A stretch of DNA of 19,098 nucleotides from Euryarchaeota archaeon UBA486 (GCA_002497765.1 DAET01000063.1:2559-21656); one strand, 5' to 3'; positions 8,315-16,224 are shown, numbered from the stretch's first letter. Translations and numbers: made by a program. The notes: generated by a model not told the origin, from the letters alone.

Positions 8315-8833
8315 TCAAGGCCTCCTGGTCAACGTTGCAAACCTTCGGTTGCTCCCACCCTCTCTCGGTTTTTCAACATCATAGGTCGTTTGAATCCTGT
8401 CCAACCGAGTTGAGAGCATTTGTGATAGTTGCAACTCTGCTTGACGGTCGACGTCGTCAACAAGAATCAGTGATACAGAGGCCAGTTCGTCCAGCATGGA
8501 CAAAATACCGGTCCGGCCGATAAACCCTGGAGGACCATCCACAATCACGCACTGCGGGTCTGCTGGCCAATGTTGCTTGACGACATCGAGGTCGTACCAT
8601 CCCTTTTCCCCGGCTTCGGTGGCGTGTTGATTTTCCACAATCGGGGCATGAATGTAGGTTGAAGAAGTCACGCCGAGCCAAGCCTCATCGTGTTCAAACG
8701 AATAGAGGTCAAAATGCTCGGAGAGCACTTGAGAGCCATGACCAGAACCAAATTCCACCACGACCGAGCCGGGCTCCACATGGTCAAGAATGAACGCCAC
8801 GGCCTCTTGAGGAAGCATCCATGATTCATCCAT
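8315..8833 (-). CDS. small class I SAM-dependent methyltransferase-like protein
   Basis: This 172-residue protein has the core of a Rossmann-type methyltransferase: VVVEFGSGHGSQVL (about 24-37) resembles motif I, an acidic Asp/Glu after the next strand (SFEHDEAW, 45-52) could bind the SAM ribose, and CVIVDGPPGFIGR (95-107) is like the motif IV loop, followed by LILVDDVDR. It is short for a stand-alone enzyme but covers the central fold. The position between two glycosyltransferase genes suggests it modifies a sugar or a glycan end; the substrate cannot be read. It starts 5 bases below the stop of the MurG-like gene, and its own stop overlaps the beginning of the large fusion gene region, so it is in the middle of one operon. 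Confidence 0.72.
   Translation of the reverse strand: MDESWMLPQEAVAFILDHVEPGSVVVEFGSGHGSQVLSEHFDLYSFEHDEAWLGVTSSTYIHAPIVENQHATEAGEKGWYDLDVVKQHWPADPQCVIVDGPPGFIGRTGILSMLDELASVSLILVDDVDRQAELQLSQMLSTRLDRIQTTYDVEKPREGGSNRRFATLTRRP
8321..8326 (-). promoter_or_regulatory. Shine-Dalgarno AGGAGG that decides the TTG start of the large fusion gene
   Basis: On the minus strand the sequence reads AGGAGG, then CCTTGATT, then TTG. The motif is 8 bases from the TTG at 8312 but only 2 bases from the TTG at 8318, which overlaps the upstream TGA. No in-frame ATG occurs until deep in the protein. The 8-base spacing is the usual one, so TTG at 8312 is preferred. The site lies inside the 3' end of the methyltransferase-like gene, so translation of the two is likely coupled. 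Confidence 0.65.
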
Positions 8834-8837
8834 TCGA

Positions 8838-10202
8838 TCACCTTATTTTCTCCAGCAACAGCGTTGCCAATTCATCCGCGCCGTTGGTGGATTGAGGGTG
8901 TTCGTCAGGCACCTTAAGACCAAGCAACGTCTCTACAGAACGTGCGATGGAGGCCTTGGTTCGTTCCTCGAGCACCAACCCCCACCCTTCCTTCTGAGCA
9001 ATCTTGCATCGCGCAAGCTGGTCGTCCATCCCGGTGTTCATGTTCGGGTAGAACAAGGTCGGGAGACCAAACGTCCGCATCTCGTGGAATGAATTGTAAC
9101 CACCGGCTTGGATGCTTGCGTCAAAGGCTCTGAAATACATGGAGTTCGGATAATCTCGGAGGAGTTGAACCCGAGGATGTTGGAAATAGATACGGTCACC
9201 AAGCATGCTTTCACCGATGACGACATGGACATTCTCATGGTTGAGCAAAGCATCAACTGTCAGTCTGATTTCGGAATCAATGTCGTTAATGCGCCCCGCA
9301 CCCAGCTGAACATAGACAATTTTCGAACCATCGGGAAGGTTCAATCGGCCGCTGGCCTGTTCTTTTGTCAGAACCTCATCGTGGTTCATGAGCAACATCG
9401 GACTGACGGAATGGGACTGTACAGAAATCTCAACCTTGAGGTGTTCATCAACATCCACGCTGTCACCAGGACGAACAATTGATGTGAAATGCTCAATGCT
9501 GTCAACAGGGATGTTGGAGCCTTTTCTGAACATGCCTCGCCGGACCCACACCTTCTCAATACGATCGCGGGAACGAATGGCATTCAACATGCCGCGATAC
9601 GGAAAGGCGCCATCAAAGATGAACATCTTTGGTTTGTGTTGATTGAGAACCAACGACAAATTTTCTTCCACCATCGCGTTCCATTCGCTCGCCGTCATCT
9701 CTCGATGCTTCTTTCTCCCAGCCAAATGGTAGGTCGAAAAATCCTCATTGTAGAGGATTTGCAACGTCGGCATGGTGGTGAAAAATACAATTTCGGTGCT
9801 TGGAGATTGCATTCTCAATCGCTTCGCAAGGGCATACATCCGAGTAAAATGGCCAAACCCAACGCCGTTGGTGGGGAACAGGACGATGCAGTCTCTAAGA
9901 GGCTCTTTTGCCTCAGCATCATCCAACGAGCGGTCTGGATAAGGAAGCGGCCGACGACCAAGACGTTCGTTGACGTAGCTCCAACCTAACTTTGCGAGGG
10001 TAAGAGGCAAAAGCGGCAGCATCCATGGTTTTCGGAACGAATTGGTCAGCAGTGTTCCGACTCGGAACGAAAGAGAATTGCGTAATCTGCGGTTTTCTCT
10101 GCGATATTTATCCTCCTTCACAACCATCGTGTGCTGAGGTTGAATTTCCATATCGGAGTCGTCGGAAAGCGATGGACCCACGTCGAATTCATCCTCGTCC
10201 AT
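8838..10202 (-). CDS. MurG-like (GT-B) glycosyltransferase
   Basis: This 454-residue protein has an acidic N-terminus (1-30), then a basic, membrane-hugging segment with SFRVGTLLTNSFRKPW (45-60) and a hydrophobic run LPLLPLTLAKLGW. The GT-B body follows: the glycine-rich loop NGVGFGHFTR (112-121), typical of MurG and UGT-type enzymes, IFDGAFPYRGMLN (195-206), a second-domain start IVYVQLGAGR (295-304) and the donor-site motif QAGGYNSFHEMRTFGLPT (365-382) with downstream DDQLARC. Together these support transfer of a sugar from a nucleotide donor at the inner face of the membrane. It is the intact relative of the protein at 2844-3971. It lies upstream of the methyltransferase-like gene, with 4 bases between them. 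Start is an ATG at 10202; a later ATG (residue 26) is possible because the acidic leader is poorly constrained. Confidence 0.88.
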   Translation of the reverse strand: MDEDEFDVGPSLSDDSDMEIQPQHTMVVKEDKYRRENRRLRNSLSFRVGTLLTNSFRKPWMLPLLPLTLAKLGWSYVNERLGRRPLPYPDRSLDDAEAKEPLRDCIVLFPTNGVGFGHFTRMYALAKRLRMQSPSTEIVFFTTMPTLQILYNEDFSTYHLAGRKKHREMTASEWNAMVEENLSLVLNQHKPKMFIFDGAFPYRGMLNAIRSRDRIEKVWVRRGMFRKGSNIPVDSIEHFTSIVRPGDSVDVDEHLKVEISVQSHSVSPMLLMNHDEVLTKEQASGRLNLPDGSKIVYVQLGAGRINDIDSEIRLTVDALLNHENVHVVIGESMLGDRIYFQHPRVQLLRDYPNSMYFRAFDASIQAGGYNSFHEMRTFGLPTLFYPNMNTGMDDQLARCKIAQKEGWGLVLEERTKASIARSVETLLGLKVPDEHPQSTNGADELATLLLEKIR

Positions 10203-10208
10203 GTGATT

Positions 10209-10260
10209 CGCCTCTTCTCTTGGTGCTTGGTTGGATGTTGTGGTTATGGTCTTGTTGTTG
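10209..10260 (-). other. A/C-rich, T-poor leader upstream of the MurG-like gene
   Basis: Between the stop of the PP-loop gene (10294) and the MurG-like start (10202) the minus strand reads as a run of CAA/ACC/CCA-like words with few T residues. Such a stretch would be unstructured in RNA. No clear TATA box is seen, and the purine run AGAGAAGAGG near 10209-10218 is the only ribosome-binding-like element. It may simply be a spacer in a continuous operon. Confidence 0.3.
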
Positions 10261-10293
10261 ATGGTGAGCGAGAACCTTTCATCATGCTATCAT

Positions 10294-11691
10294 TTAGTCC
10301 TCATCGAAGTGATTCACATCATGCAGGGCATAGGGCTCTGGCATGGTCGGGAGAATCCCTCGCACGGCGGTTTCAATCGATTCCCGCCATCGCTCCGGAA
10401 GCAGGTCAAACCCTGGCGGGTACACCTCGGCCCACCACGAGAAATCCTGTTCAAACAAGTGAGCCATGTCGGGAAGTTCGTCTTCATGATCCATCGTTTG
10501 CAGGGCCCAGATGGCGTGGGTCGCCGTGGGCATGGGACGTTTGTTGAGGTAGGTCTGAATCTCGTGGGCCTTGATGTCAAACGGCCGGCCTAGGGGTCCG
10601 TTCTTGTGGAAGCATTTCCAACAGCGTCCGCAGCCTTTGGTGCCGTCACCGCGCATGCAGGAGTTCAGGTGGTCAGCCCAGGCGGATTGTTTGACGATCA
10701 TCAGGGCGCCGGCTTCCGAAATGGATGAAATGGGGAACAGCAAGTCAAGCCCTGCCTCGTGAAAACGCTTGGTCCAGTAGGTGAAGTAGTGCGTCTCCTC
10801 GAAGGCCCGGAATTTCCGTCCTTTCCACAGGAAGGTGTTGTCGATGGGCATGCCAAACCCGATGGCCCCCAGGTTGTAATGGTCAGCGAGCAGAATGAGG
10901 TGAACAGCGCAGGCAAAGTCGCACGAGAACCCCACTGGCTTGTCGTGGTGGGTGCGAATCAATTCGTGGTTGGATTCGATTTGCAGAACGTCCCGCTCCC
11001 CGCTGCCGTTCAAATAACCGATGAGGCGTTCCGCGTTCCGGTGGTCCAGCATGGATTCGAAGGACCGACGATGGTAGCCGAGCAGCGTGTCATCGGGCAT
11101 GACCAACGCCGCCGCCGTGGAATCGGTACCTGCTGAAAACGACAGGCTGGCTCGTTGCCCGCGTGCTCGGGTGCTCGGAAACGGGGCGCGAGTGGAAGGC
11201 TCCCACGGATACAGCAAGGTTTCAGCTGCTAACCAGAGGAGGGCATCATGCGTCGATGAGAGGTTGAACCCTTTCGGCATGTCCCAGTAGACGTAGCCCT
11301 GAGGGTAGCGGAACCACAGTCGCTCACCCTCTTGGGAGAAATTCGCCGGCATGTCCGTGGAGTTCCATTCCATGGCGTGCTCGGGCTCGGGTTGCTCGCT
11401 GCGCAACCGTTCCAGACGGTTTTGCTTCATCGGTGTCAATGTCTTTCCTGATGTTGTGGCACTCAAACGATCTTGGGCGAGCGCACAGTACGACGTGGCC
11501 AATTCGTCCTCCCACTCGGAGGCCACATCGATGAGCGCCTGAAACGCTTGCTCGTTCCAGTAGGAACGTACCATCACGCTCCTCGCCAGTTCCCGCTCTT
11601 TTGGAATCGAAAGCAGGCGCCGTGCATGCTCCCTGGCCGTCTCGTAGCGACCGGCGTTGTAGGCGCGTCGCATGAGCACACGCCGGAGCAT
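10294..11691 (-). CDS. stand-alone QueC/DUF6395-like PP-loop protein
   Basis: This 465-residue protein has a short helical N-terminal region (about 1-85), a small beta-rich segment (RLWFRYPQGYVYWDMP), then the PP-loop domain. The P-loop reads SFSAGTDS (186-191 for SAGTDS), where the usual form is SGGxDS; the fused copy at 4692-8312 keeps SGGVDS. Further shared blocks are HRNAERLIGYL, PVGFSCDFACAVHLILLADH, GFGMPIDNTFLWKG and a Cys set C-x8-C-x2-C-x2-C (345, 354, 357, 360) followed by HKN. The spacing of these cysteines resembles the zinc site of QueC. Similarity to the fused copy continues to the C-terminus (EIQTYLNKRP, FDLLPERWRE). The ATG at 11691, preceded by GGAG with a 7-base spacer, is preferred to a TTG at 11730. 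It is the first gene of the long minus-strand run. Confidence 0.82.
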   Translation of the reverse strand: MLRRVLMRRAYNAGRYETAREHARRLLSIPKERELARSVMVRSYWNEQAFQALIDVASEWEDELATSYCALAQDRLSATTSGKTLTPMKQNRLERLRSEQPEPEHAMEWNSTDMPANFSQEGERLWFRYPQGYVYWDMPKGFNLSSTHDALLWLAAETLLYPWEPSTRAPFPSTRARGQRASLSFSAGTDSTAAALVMPDDTLLGYHRRSFESMLDHRNAERLIGYLNGSGERDVLQIESNHELIRTHHDKPVGFSCDFACAVHLILLADHYNLGAIGFGMPIDNTFLWKGRKFRAFEETHYFTYWTKRFHEAGLDLLFPISSISEAGALMIVKQSAWADHLNSCMRGDGTKGCGRCWKCFHKNGPLGRPFDIKAHEIQTYLNKRPMPTATHAIWALQTMDHEDELPDMAHLFEQDFSWWAEVYPPGFDLLPERWRESIETAVRGILPTMPEPYALHDVNHFDED

Positions 11692-11792
11692 GAATCCACT
11701 CCCTTCACACGCCCTATCAAGTTGCTTCAACCCCAGCGAACCATGCCCCGGATTAGCGAAGGCTCATCAACGGGCGAACCCAGCAATCAGCC
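11692..11792. promoter_or_regulatory. divergent intergenic region between PP-loop gene and epimerase gene
   Basis: About 100 bases lie between two divergent starts, so promoters for both are expected. The PP-loop side has GGAG about 7 bases from its ATG. On the epimerase side no Shine-Dalgarno is seen before the ATG at 11793, which would fit a leaderless transcript, but no convincing TATA box is visible at the expected distance. Confidence 0.3.
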
Positions 11793-12752
11793 ATGCCAAC
11801 CCTGCTCATCACCGGTGGTGCAGGGTTCATTGGAGGCCACACAGCGAGCTTGGCCCTCGATTTGGGATGGGACGTGCGCATCCTCGACAACCTCTCAACG
11901 GGTCGCCAGGAAACCGTTGAAGCACTGGAAGTCAAGGGTGCGAACTTCATCATGGGTGATGTGCGCGACGAAGCCGTGGTGAACAACGCCGTAAACGGTT
12001 GTGACGCTGTCGCCCACTTCGCCGCCCAAGTCTCGGTCCCGCGCTCGGTGGAACACCCTCAAGAAACGATGGACATCAACGTTGGAGGGACATCAACGAT
12101 ACTCAAAGCCTGCCAGGTCCACGGTGTCAACCGGTTCGTGATGGCCTCGAGCGCTGCAGTGTACGGCACAAAGGACGATTTTCCGTTGCATGAACGCCAC
12201 GCCGGAACGTTTCACTCACCCTACGCAGACTCCAAGTGGCAAAATGAACACCAGGTGCTTGAGGCCAAACAAACCGGCATGGAAGCCGTAGCGTTGCGAT
12301 TCTTCAACGTCTACGGGGCCGGTCAACGGTCCGACGGTGCGTATGCGGCGGTCGTACCGAAGTTCATCGAACTCGCCCTTGCGGGTCAAGCAGCCACCAT
12401 CTTTGGTGACGGTTTGCAGACGCGGGACTTCGTCCATGTCAGCGATGTCGCCAACGCGGTGTTGATGATGGCCACCCAACCATGGGACGGTGAACGCGCC
12501 CATGTCTACAACGTGTGCACCGAAACGGAATGCTCCCTGTTGGATTTGATGCGTGAAATTCACATGGTGCTCGAGGAGGTCGCCCCACACGTCGCTCGCC
12601 ATGCCCCCAATCACGGACCCGAACGAGCCGGCGACATCGCTCGCTCAATCGGTTCCAACGCCAACCTGTGCCGCGACACCGAGTGGGCGCCAACAGTCGA
12701 ATTCGCCACAGGTTTGCGCCAACAAATTCTCACCACCCGCCAGCGAGAGTGA
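11793..12752 (+). CDS. NAD-dependent nucleotide-sugar epimerase/dehydratase (SDR, GalE-like)
   Basis: This 319-residue extended short-chain dehydrogenase acts on a nucleotide sugar, typically as a 4-epimerase. Seen: GGAGFIGGH at the N-terminus (GxxGxxG, 8-14), the acidic LDNLSTG after strand two (31-37), HFAAQVSVPRSV (75-86), MASSAAVYG (117-125) supplying the catalytic serine, and the YxxxK pair in SPYADSKW (Tyr144, Lys148). RFFNVYGAGQR and GDGLQTRDFVHVSDVANA match the C-terminal substrate region of UDP-glucose or UDP-GlcNAc 4-epimerases such as WbpP. Exact substrate is open. It would supply an epimerised sugar to the neighbouring glycosyltransferases. Its TGA overlaps the GTG start of the next gene as GTGA. 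Confidence 0.9.
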   Translation: MPTLLITGGAGFIGGHTASLALDLGWDVRILDNLSTGRQETVEALEVKGANFIMGDVRDEAVVNNAVNGCDAVAHFAAQVSVPRSVEHPQETMDINVGGTSTILKACQVHGVNRFVMASSAAVYGTKDDFPLHERHAGTFHSPYADSKWQNEHQVLEAKQTGMEAVALRFFNVYGAGQRSDGAYAAVVPKFIELALAGQAATIFGDGLQTRDFVHVSDVANAVLMMATQPWDGERAHVYNVCTETECSLLDLMREIHMVLEEVAPHVARHAPNHGPERAGDIARSIGSNANLCRDTEWAPTVEFATGLRQQILTTRQRE

Positions 12753-13849
12753 CCACCTTGAACGTGCTATGGTTGACCGGGCGGTCCATGAACGACCTGT
12801 GCTCCACCACTCAGCAAGCGCTCATCCACGGTCTGCTGAAGCGCGGCATGGCCGTGACCTTCGTCAACGCTGATTCAAATGTCAGCCTCGCTGGCGAGGG
12901 ATTCACCCACGTCGCCCTTCCAAACCAAGCCCGACGAGGCTTTCAGGCCCGAACCCTCGGAAAAGCGATGCGGGATTGGTTGGCCGCCACCGCACCGAAC
13001 GCAAGCGTCGCGGTGGTGGAGTGGCGTGTCGCAGCGTGGGTCGTGCCTGAACTCGAACGGCAAGGCATTCCATGGACGCTCATGGACCGAAGTCCACCGG
13101 CCGATGCTGGTTGGTTGGGGCGACTTCAGTGGCGAGGATGGAAGGCTGCATGGAACACAGCGGTTCGGGCTGGTGCGGATGGCTTCGTGGTTTCAACGGC
13201 GCACCAAGCCTTCGTTGAACAAAAGACGGGGTACGCCAACAGCACCGTGCTTCAGGCGGGTGTCGACCTTGAGCTGTTCAAGCCGAAAGCAAAACGGCCG
13301 ACGACGACCATGGTGTATCACGGACGATTGGACCGCCACCGAGGTGTTCTCGCCTGCGCCATGTTGGCGCAGAAAGCACGTCTGGACGGTCTTGAAGTGG
13401 ACGTTGTGTTCGTGGGCGAAGGGGATCTGATCGCCTCACTGACGGCGCTCGCTGAAGCCAACGCATTCATTCACGTTCACGGCACCATGCCGCAAAGCGA
13501 ACTCGCCGAACTTCTCGGGACCTGTCACCTGGGCTTGCTCCCCATGCCAAAACGAACGGTGTGGGCGCTCGCCAGCCCGCTCAAGCGTAGCGAATACCTT
13601 GCCAGTGGACTTCCTGTGTTTGGCATTGACCACGAAGGGCATCGATTGGACGGCGTTGATGATGCATGGTTCAGTTTGGTGCCTCAGGAAGACTTCCACT
13701 TGGACGGGTTGGAGGTGCTAAGATCGCTTGTTCAACAACCCACATCAGCGGATGGCCCGCGAACCTATGCCCAACACCACCTCGCTTGGACGAACACCGT
13801 AGACCGGTTGGCAGGCATCTTGACCGCACGTCAACGCAAGGCATCGTAA
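12749..13849 (+). CDS. GT-B glycosyltransferase (GT4-like)
   Basis: This 366-residue protein has two Rossmann-like halves. The start is taken as GTG at 12749, overlapping the epimerase stop (GTGA), giving VTTLNVLWLTGRSMNDLC; an open frame reaches an ATG at 12668, but that part only shadows the epimerase. C-terminal landmarks of GT4 enzymes are present: VYHGRLDRHRGV, VVFVGEGDLIASL, HVHGTMPQSELAELLGTCHLGLLPMP, and KRSEYLASGLPVFGID, where the first half of the usual E-x7-E pair is replaced by a serine/lysine-rich stretch (SPLKRSEY). The second Glu of that pair, which contacts the nucleotide, appears to be present in SEYLASG. The donor sugar is unknown. It is translationally coupled to the epimerase, so the two probably act on the same sugar. 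Its end overlaps the convergent GT4 by 19 bases. Confidence 0.85.
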   Translation: MTTLNVLWLTGRSMNDLCSTTQQALIHGLLKRGMAVTFVNADSNVSLAGEGFTHVALPNQARRGFQARTLGKAMRDWLAATAPNASVAVVEWRVAAWVVPELERQGIPWTLMDRSPPADAGWLGRLQWRGWKAAWNTAVRAGADGFVVSTAHQAFVEQKTGYANSTVLQAGVDLELFKPKAKRPTTTMVYHGRLDRHRGVLACAMLAQKARLDGLEVDVVFVGEGDLIASLTALAEANAFIHVHGTMPQSELAELLGTCHLGLLPMPKRTVWALASPLKRSEYLASGLPVFGIDHEGHRLDGVDDAWFSLVPQEDFHLDGLEVLRSLVQQPTSADGPRTYAQHHLAWTNTVDRLAGILTARQRKAS

Positions 13850-14817
13850 ACGGAACCCCACCGCTGTTGAACATGTTCAATCGTGTGGTCTCCCACCGAG
13901 GATTGGAGAGTAGATGCTTCGGTTGGGCGATGGAGCATCTCACGCACAGCAGCCGTCCATGCTTCCACATCATCCCATCTCGCTTGCTTCACGGTGGCGG
14001 GCAGGCCGACCACGCGGTCGCTGACGCAAACCGGCAGACCGGCTGAAAGCGCTTCAAGAGCCGCCATTGGCTGACCTTCAAAGGCGGAAGGCAGGAGGAG
14101 AATGCTCGCTCGAGCGAGCAGAGTGGTCTTCTCGTCATCCGAGACCCATCCCACGGCGTGCACCCAATCGTGTTCACTCCGTGATTCTCCAGTCATGGTC
14201 AACCTGAGGTTTGGAAATTCTTGTCGCAGATTCTCTGCGACCTTGACGGCAAAACCATGGCCTTTGACGGGGTCCTTTCGAGCGAGCAGCAGAAGGTGGT
14301 GGTCGTCACGGGCGACCCTCGTTGATGCGTTCAGGGGCCGAAACGGATTACCAACGACTTCAACTGCGCCAACCATCGGTCGCAGCCGTTCCTCCCAAGC
14401 CGACGACAAGACCACGCCTCGGGTGTTGGATGATGAGAGGGCACGCTTGACCTGCTGTGCTCGGCGTGCACCACCTTTGGCAAGCCACGCATCAAACTGG
14501 CCCGAATGGAAATGAATGACCACAGCGATGTTGCGCGATTGAACTTCCTGAATCAATCGTGATTTTCGCCGCCACGACCAATCGGCCGCCGTGTGCACGT
14601 GAACGACATCGGGGCGAAGGTTTGGGTTGCTGCACCGTCGCTTGAGTTCGCGTCGGGCTCGCCGATAGGCGCACCATTTTGACCAGAGTCCGCCGGGCAT
14701 ATGCGATGGGAGCAGATCGGCTACCCACCCTTCAGGTGGATGGTCGGCCAGCGTGTGCATGACGGTCGCCATGCCACCGGGCGTGTCGCATGGACCGACG
14801 TGCAGCACCTTGCGCAT
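13831..14817 (-). CDS. GT4 family glycosyltransferase
   Basis: This 328-residue enzyme starts MRKVLHVGPCDTPGGMATVM, the normal acceptor-side start of GT4 proteins with the glycine loop. The ATG at 14817 has GGTGG 7 bases upstream; an open frame reaches 15000 but its extra 61 residues are low-complexity and antisense to the next gene. Downstream: VVHVHTAADWSW (bend before the acceptor helix), VVIHFHSGQF, LLLARKDPVKGHGFAV at the start of the donor domain, and LLLPSAFEGQPMAALEALSAGLPVCVSD, which contains the E-x7-E pair that binds the nucleotide sugar. No membrane span is seen. It is alone on the minus strand between two plus-strand glycosyltransferase genes. Confidence 0.93.
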   Translation of the reverse strand: MRKVLHVGPCDTPGGMATVMHTLADHPPEGWVADLLPSHMPGGLWSKWCAYRRARRELKRRCSNPNLRPDVVHVHTAADWSWRRKSRLIQEVQSRNIAVVIHFHSGQFDAWLAKGGARRAQQVKRALSSSNTRGVVLSSAWEERLRPMVGAVEVVGNPFRPLNASTRVARDDHHLLLLARKDPVKGHGFAVKVAENLRQEFPNLRLTMTGESRSEHDWVHAVGWVSDDEKTTLLARASILLLPSAFEGQPMAALEALSAGLPVCVSDRVVGLPATVKQARWDDVEAWTAAVREMLHRPTEASTLQSSVGDHTIEHVQQRWGSVYDALR

Positions 14818-14920
14818 GGCCTTGCCACCGCCCCCGGGATGAAGAAATGGTCGGCAAACTGCCGTCCGTATGTTCGGCTTTTGAGGAGAACATAAGGGCA
14901 AACCGTCTCCAAGCGGTTGC

Positions 14921-16147
14921 ATGGTCGTTGTGCCTGCCATCGTCGAAGGGGCAGCGATGGGCATCGCGATGCTGCCCTTTGTGTTGCACCGATGGGACAT
15001 GTACCGCTGGGACCGCGACCATCGACATCAGCACGCACCCAAGGGAACCAACCACAGCGAACGCTTGACGGTGTTGCTTCCGGTCTGGAACGAGGCTGCG
15101 GTGATGGAGAAAAAACTCGACAACCTCGCTGCTCAACACCTCCCGATTCATCTGCTGGTGGTGGATTCTGCTTCGACGGACGAGACGCTTGACCTGCTCA
15201 ACGATTGGCGTTCTCGCCACCCTGAGGCCTTTGCCTCTGTTGAGGTGGTTCGAATGGAACAGCGTCAAGGCAAAACAGCGGCGGTGGTCAAGGCGTTGAC
15301 GCACCTTGGACAGCATGCCGAGGGTTTGGTGTGCATGACCGATGCGGACGCCATGCTCGAACGCGGGTGCTTGCAGCGCATGATGCAGTGGTTCGCCGAC
15401 CCGATGATCGGAGCTGTTGGCGCCGTGCCCAACCGGATGGATGCCCGGCCGGACGAAGAACAGCATCGAGCAGCATGGGAAGCGATGCGCTTGGCTGAAT
15501 CGATGGTGGACAGCACCCCCTTCCTCGAAGGTTCATGCATGATGTGGCGTCCGTCCTGCCTCGCCATTGACGATTTGAATCCCGGCGCAAACGCCGACGA
15601 CGCTCAAATTGCAACCTCCGTACGATGTCAAGGGTGGCGGGTCATCGCCGACCCGCTTGCCACCTTCATCGACGTGGCGCCGTCAACCGTTGAAGGTCAA
15701 CGCCGTCAAAAACTACGACGAGCGCAGGGTCTGCAGCGGTTGCTAACCAGGATGAGGAAACGAGCCACGGGGAAAAGCCAGGGCGTGTTCGGACGCATCT
15801 TCCGGCGCCAGCACCACTTCCACATCATCGCCCCGCTGGCCATGATGGTGGCCACGGCCTCGGCCGTGCTTCGCTGGGGGTTCATCGCGCTGTACGGTTG
15901 GCCGGCCACGTTCACATTGGCCAACAGCCTGCATCTTGGATTCAGCATCGCGGAAGCGGTCTGCTTGGTGTTGTGGTGGCGCAGCCGAAACGGGCAGCGG
16001 AGCGGACCCCTGTCTCTGCTCGGCCAGTGGCTTTCGAGCATGGACGTGTTGAGTCGTTCCCTGATCACCACCGCACGTGGCCGGTCTCTGCATCAATGGG
16101 AACAACACAGCGACGTGCGTGAACGCATCGTTGAGTTGGAAGTTTGA
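14921..16147 (+). CDS. membrane GT2 glycosyltransferase
   Basis: This 408-residue protein has an N-terminal hydrophobic segment (about 4-22), a cytosolic GT-A domain and C-terminal membrane segments near 302-318 and 338-353. The GT-A motifs are VLLPVWNEAAVMEKKL (51-66), VVDSASTDETL (80-90), the metal-binding MTDADAML (139-146), EGSCMMWRPS (203-212), ANADDAQIA (223-231; the usual ED catalytic block) and the basic RRQKLRRAQG (261-270) in the place of the QxxRW block. This layout is that of processive or dolichol/polyprenol-linked GT2 enzymes such as those of the cellulose/hyaluronan and NDVSYN type. ATG 14921 is the first in-frame ATG after a stop at 14882. No ribosome binding site is visible, so the message may be leaderless. 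A GC-rich hairpin follows its stop. Confidence 0.9.
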   Translation: MVVVPAIVEGAAMGIAMLPFVLHRWDMYRWDRDHRHQHAPKGTNHSERLTVLLPVWNEAAVMEKKLDNLAAQHLPIHLLVVDSASTDETLDLLNDWRSRHPEAFASVEVVRMEQRQGKTAAVVKALTHLGQHAEGLVCMTDADAMLERGCLQRMMQWFADPMIGAVGAVPNRMDARPDEEQHRAAWEAMRLAESMVDSTPFLEGSCMMWRPSCLAIDDLNPGANADDAQIATSVRCQGWRVIADPLATFIDVAPSTVEGQRRQKLRRAQGLQRLLTRMRKRATGKSQGVFGRIFRRQHHFHIIAPLAMMVATASAVLRWGFIALYGWPATFTLANSLHLGFSIAEAVCLVLWWRSRNGQRSGPLSLLGQWLSSMDVLSRSLITTARGRSLHQWEQHSDVRERIVELEV

Positions 16148-16161
16148 GAGAAAAGGCCCCC

Positions 16162-16181
16162 CCGGCGGCCGTGGCCGCCGG
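16162..16181 (-). terminator. GC-rich hairpin between convergent genes, terminator-like
   Basis: A perfect 9-base inverted repeat, CCGGCGGCC and GGCCGCCGG, with 2 bases between the arms. On the minus strand it is followed by GGGGGGCCTTTTCTCTC, a T-rich tract, so it could end pilin transcription. On the plus strand, no T run follows, but it lies 14 bases after the GT2 stop and could act in both directions. Confidence 0.55.
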
Positions 16182-16193
16182 AGGCGCGTTGTA

Positions 16194-16208
16194 CAGGTCA
16201 GAGACCTG
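16194..16208. repeat. short inverted repeat CAGGTC-AGA-GACCTG
   Basis: Perfect 6-base arms around a 3-base loop, just downstream of the pilin stop. It is one of three hairpins lying side by side in the pilin 3' region. Confidence 0.5.
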
Positions 16209-16224
16209 GAAAGAGTGGCTACTC

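Noticed and set aside
14818..15000. N-terminal extension of the minus-strand GT4
   Set aside because: The 61 extra residues have no family match and would run antisense into the GT2 gene; ATG 14817 has a ribosome binding site and starts the conserved fold.
14732..15466. Minus-strand open frame (244 codons) opposite the membrane GT2 gene
   Set aside because: The plus-strand GT2 has all GT-A blocks; this is its antisense shadow.
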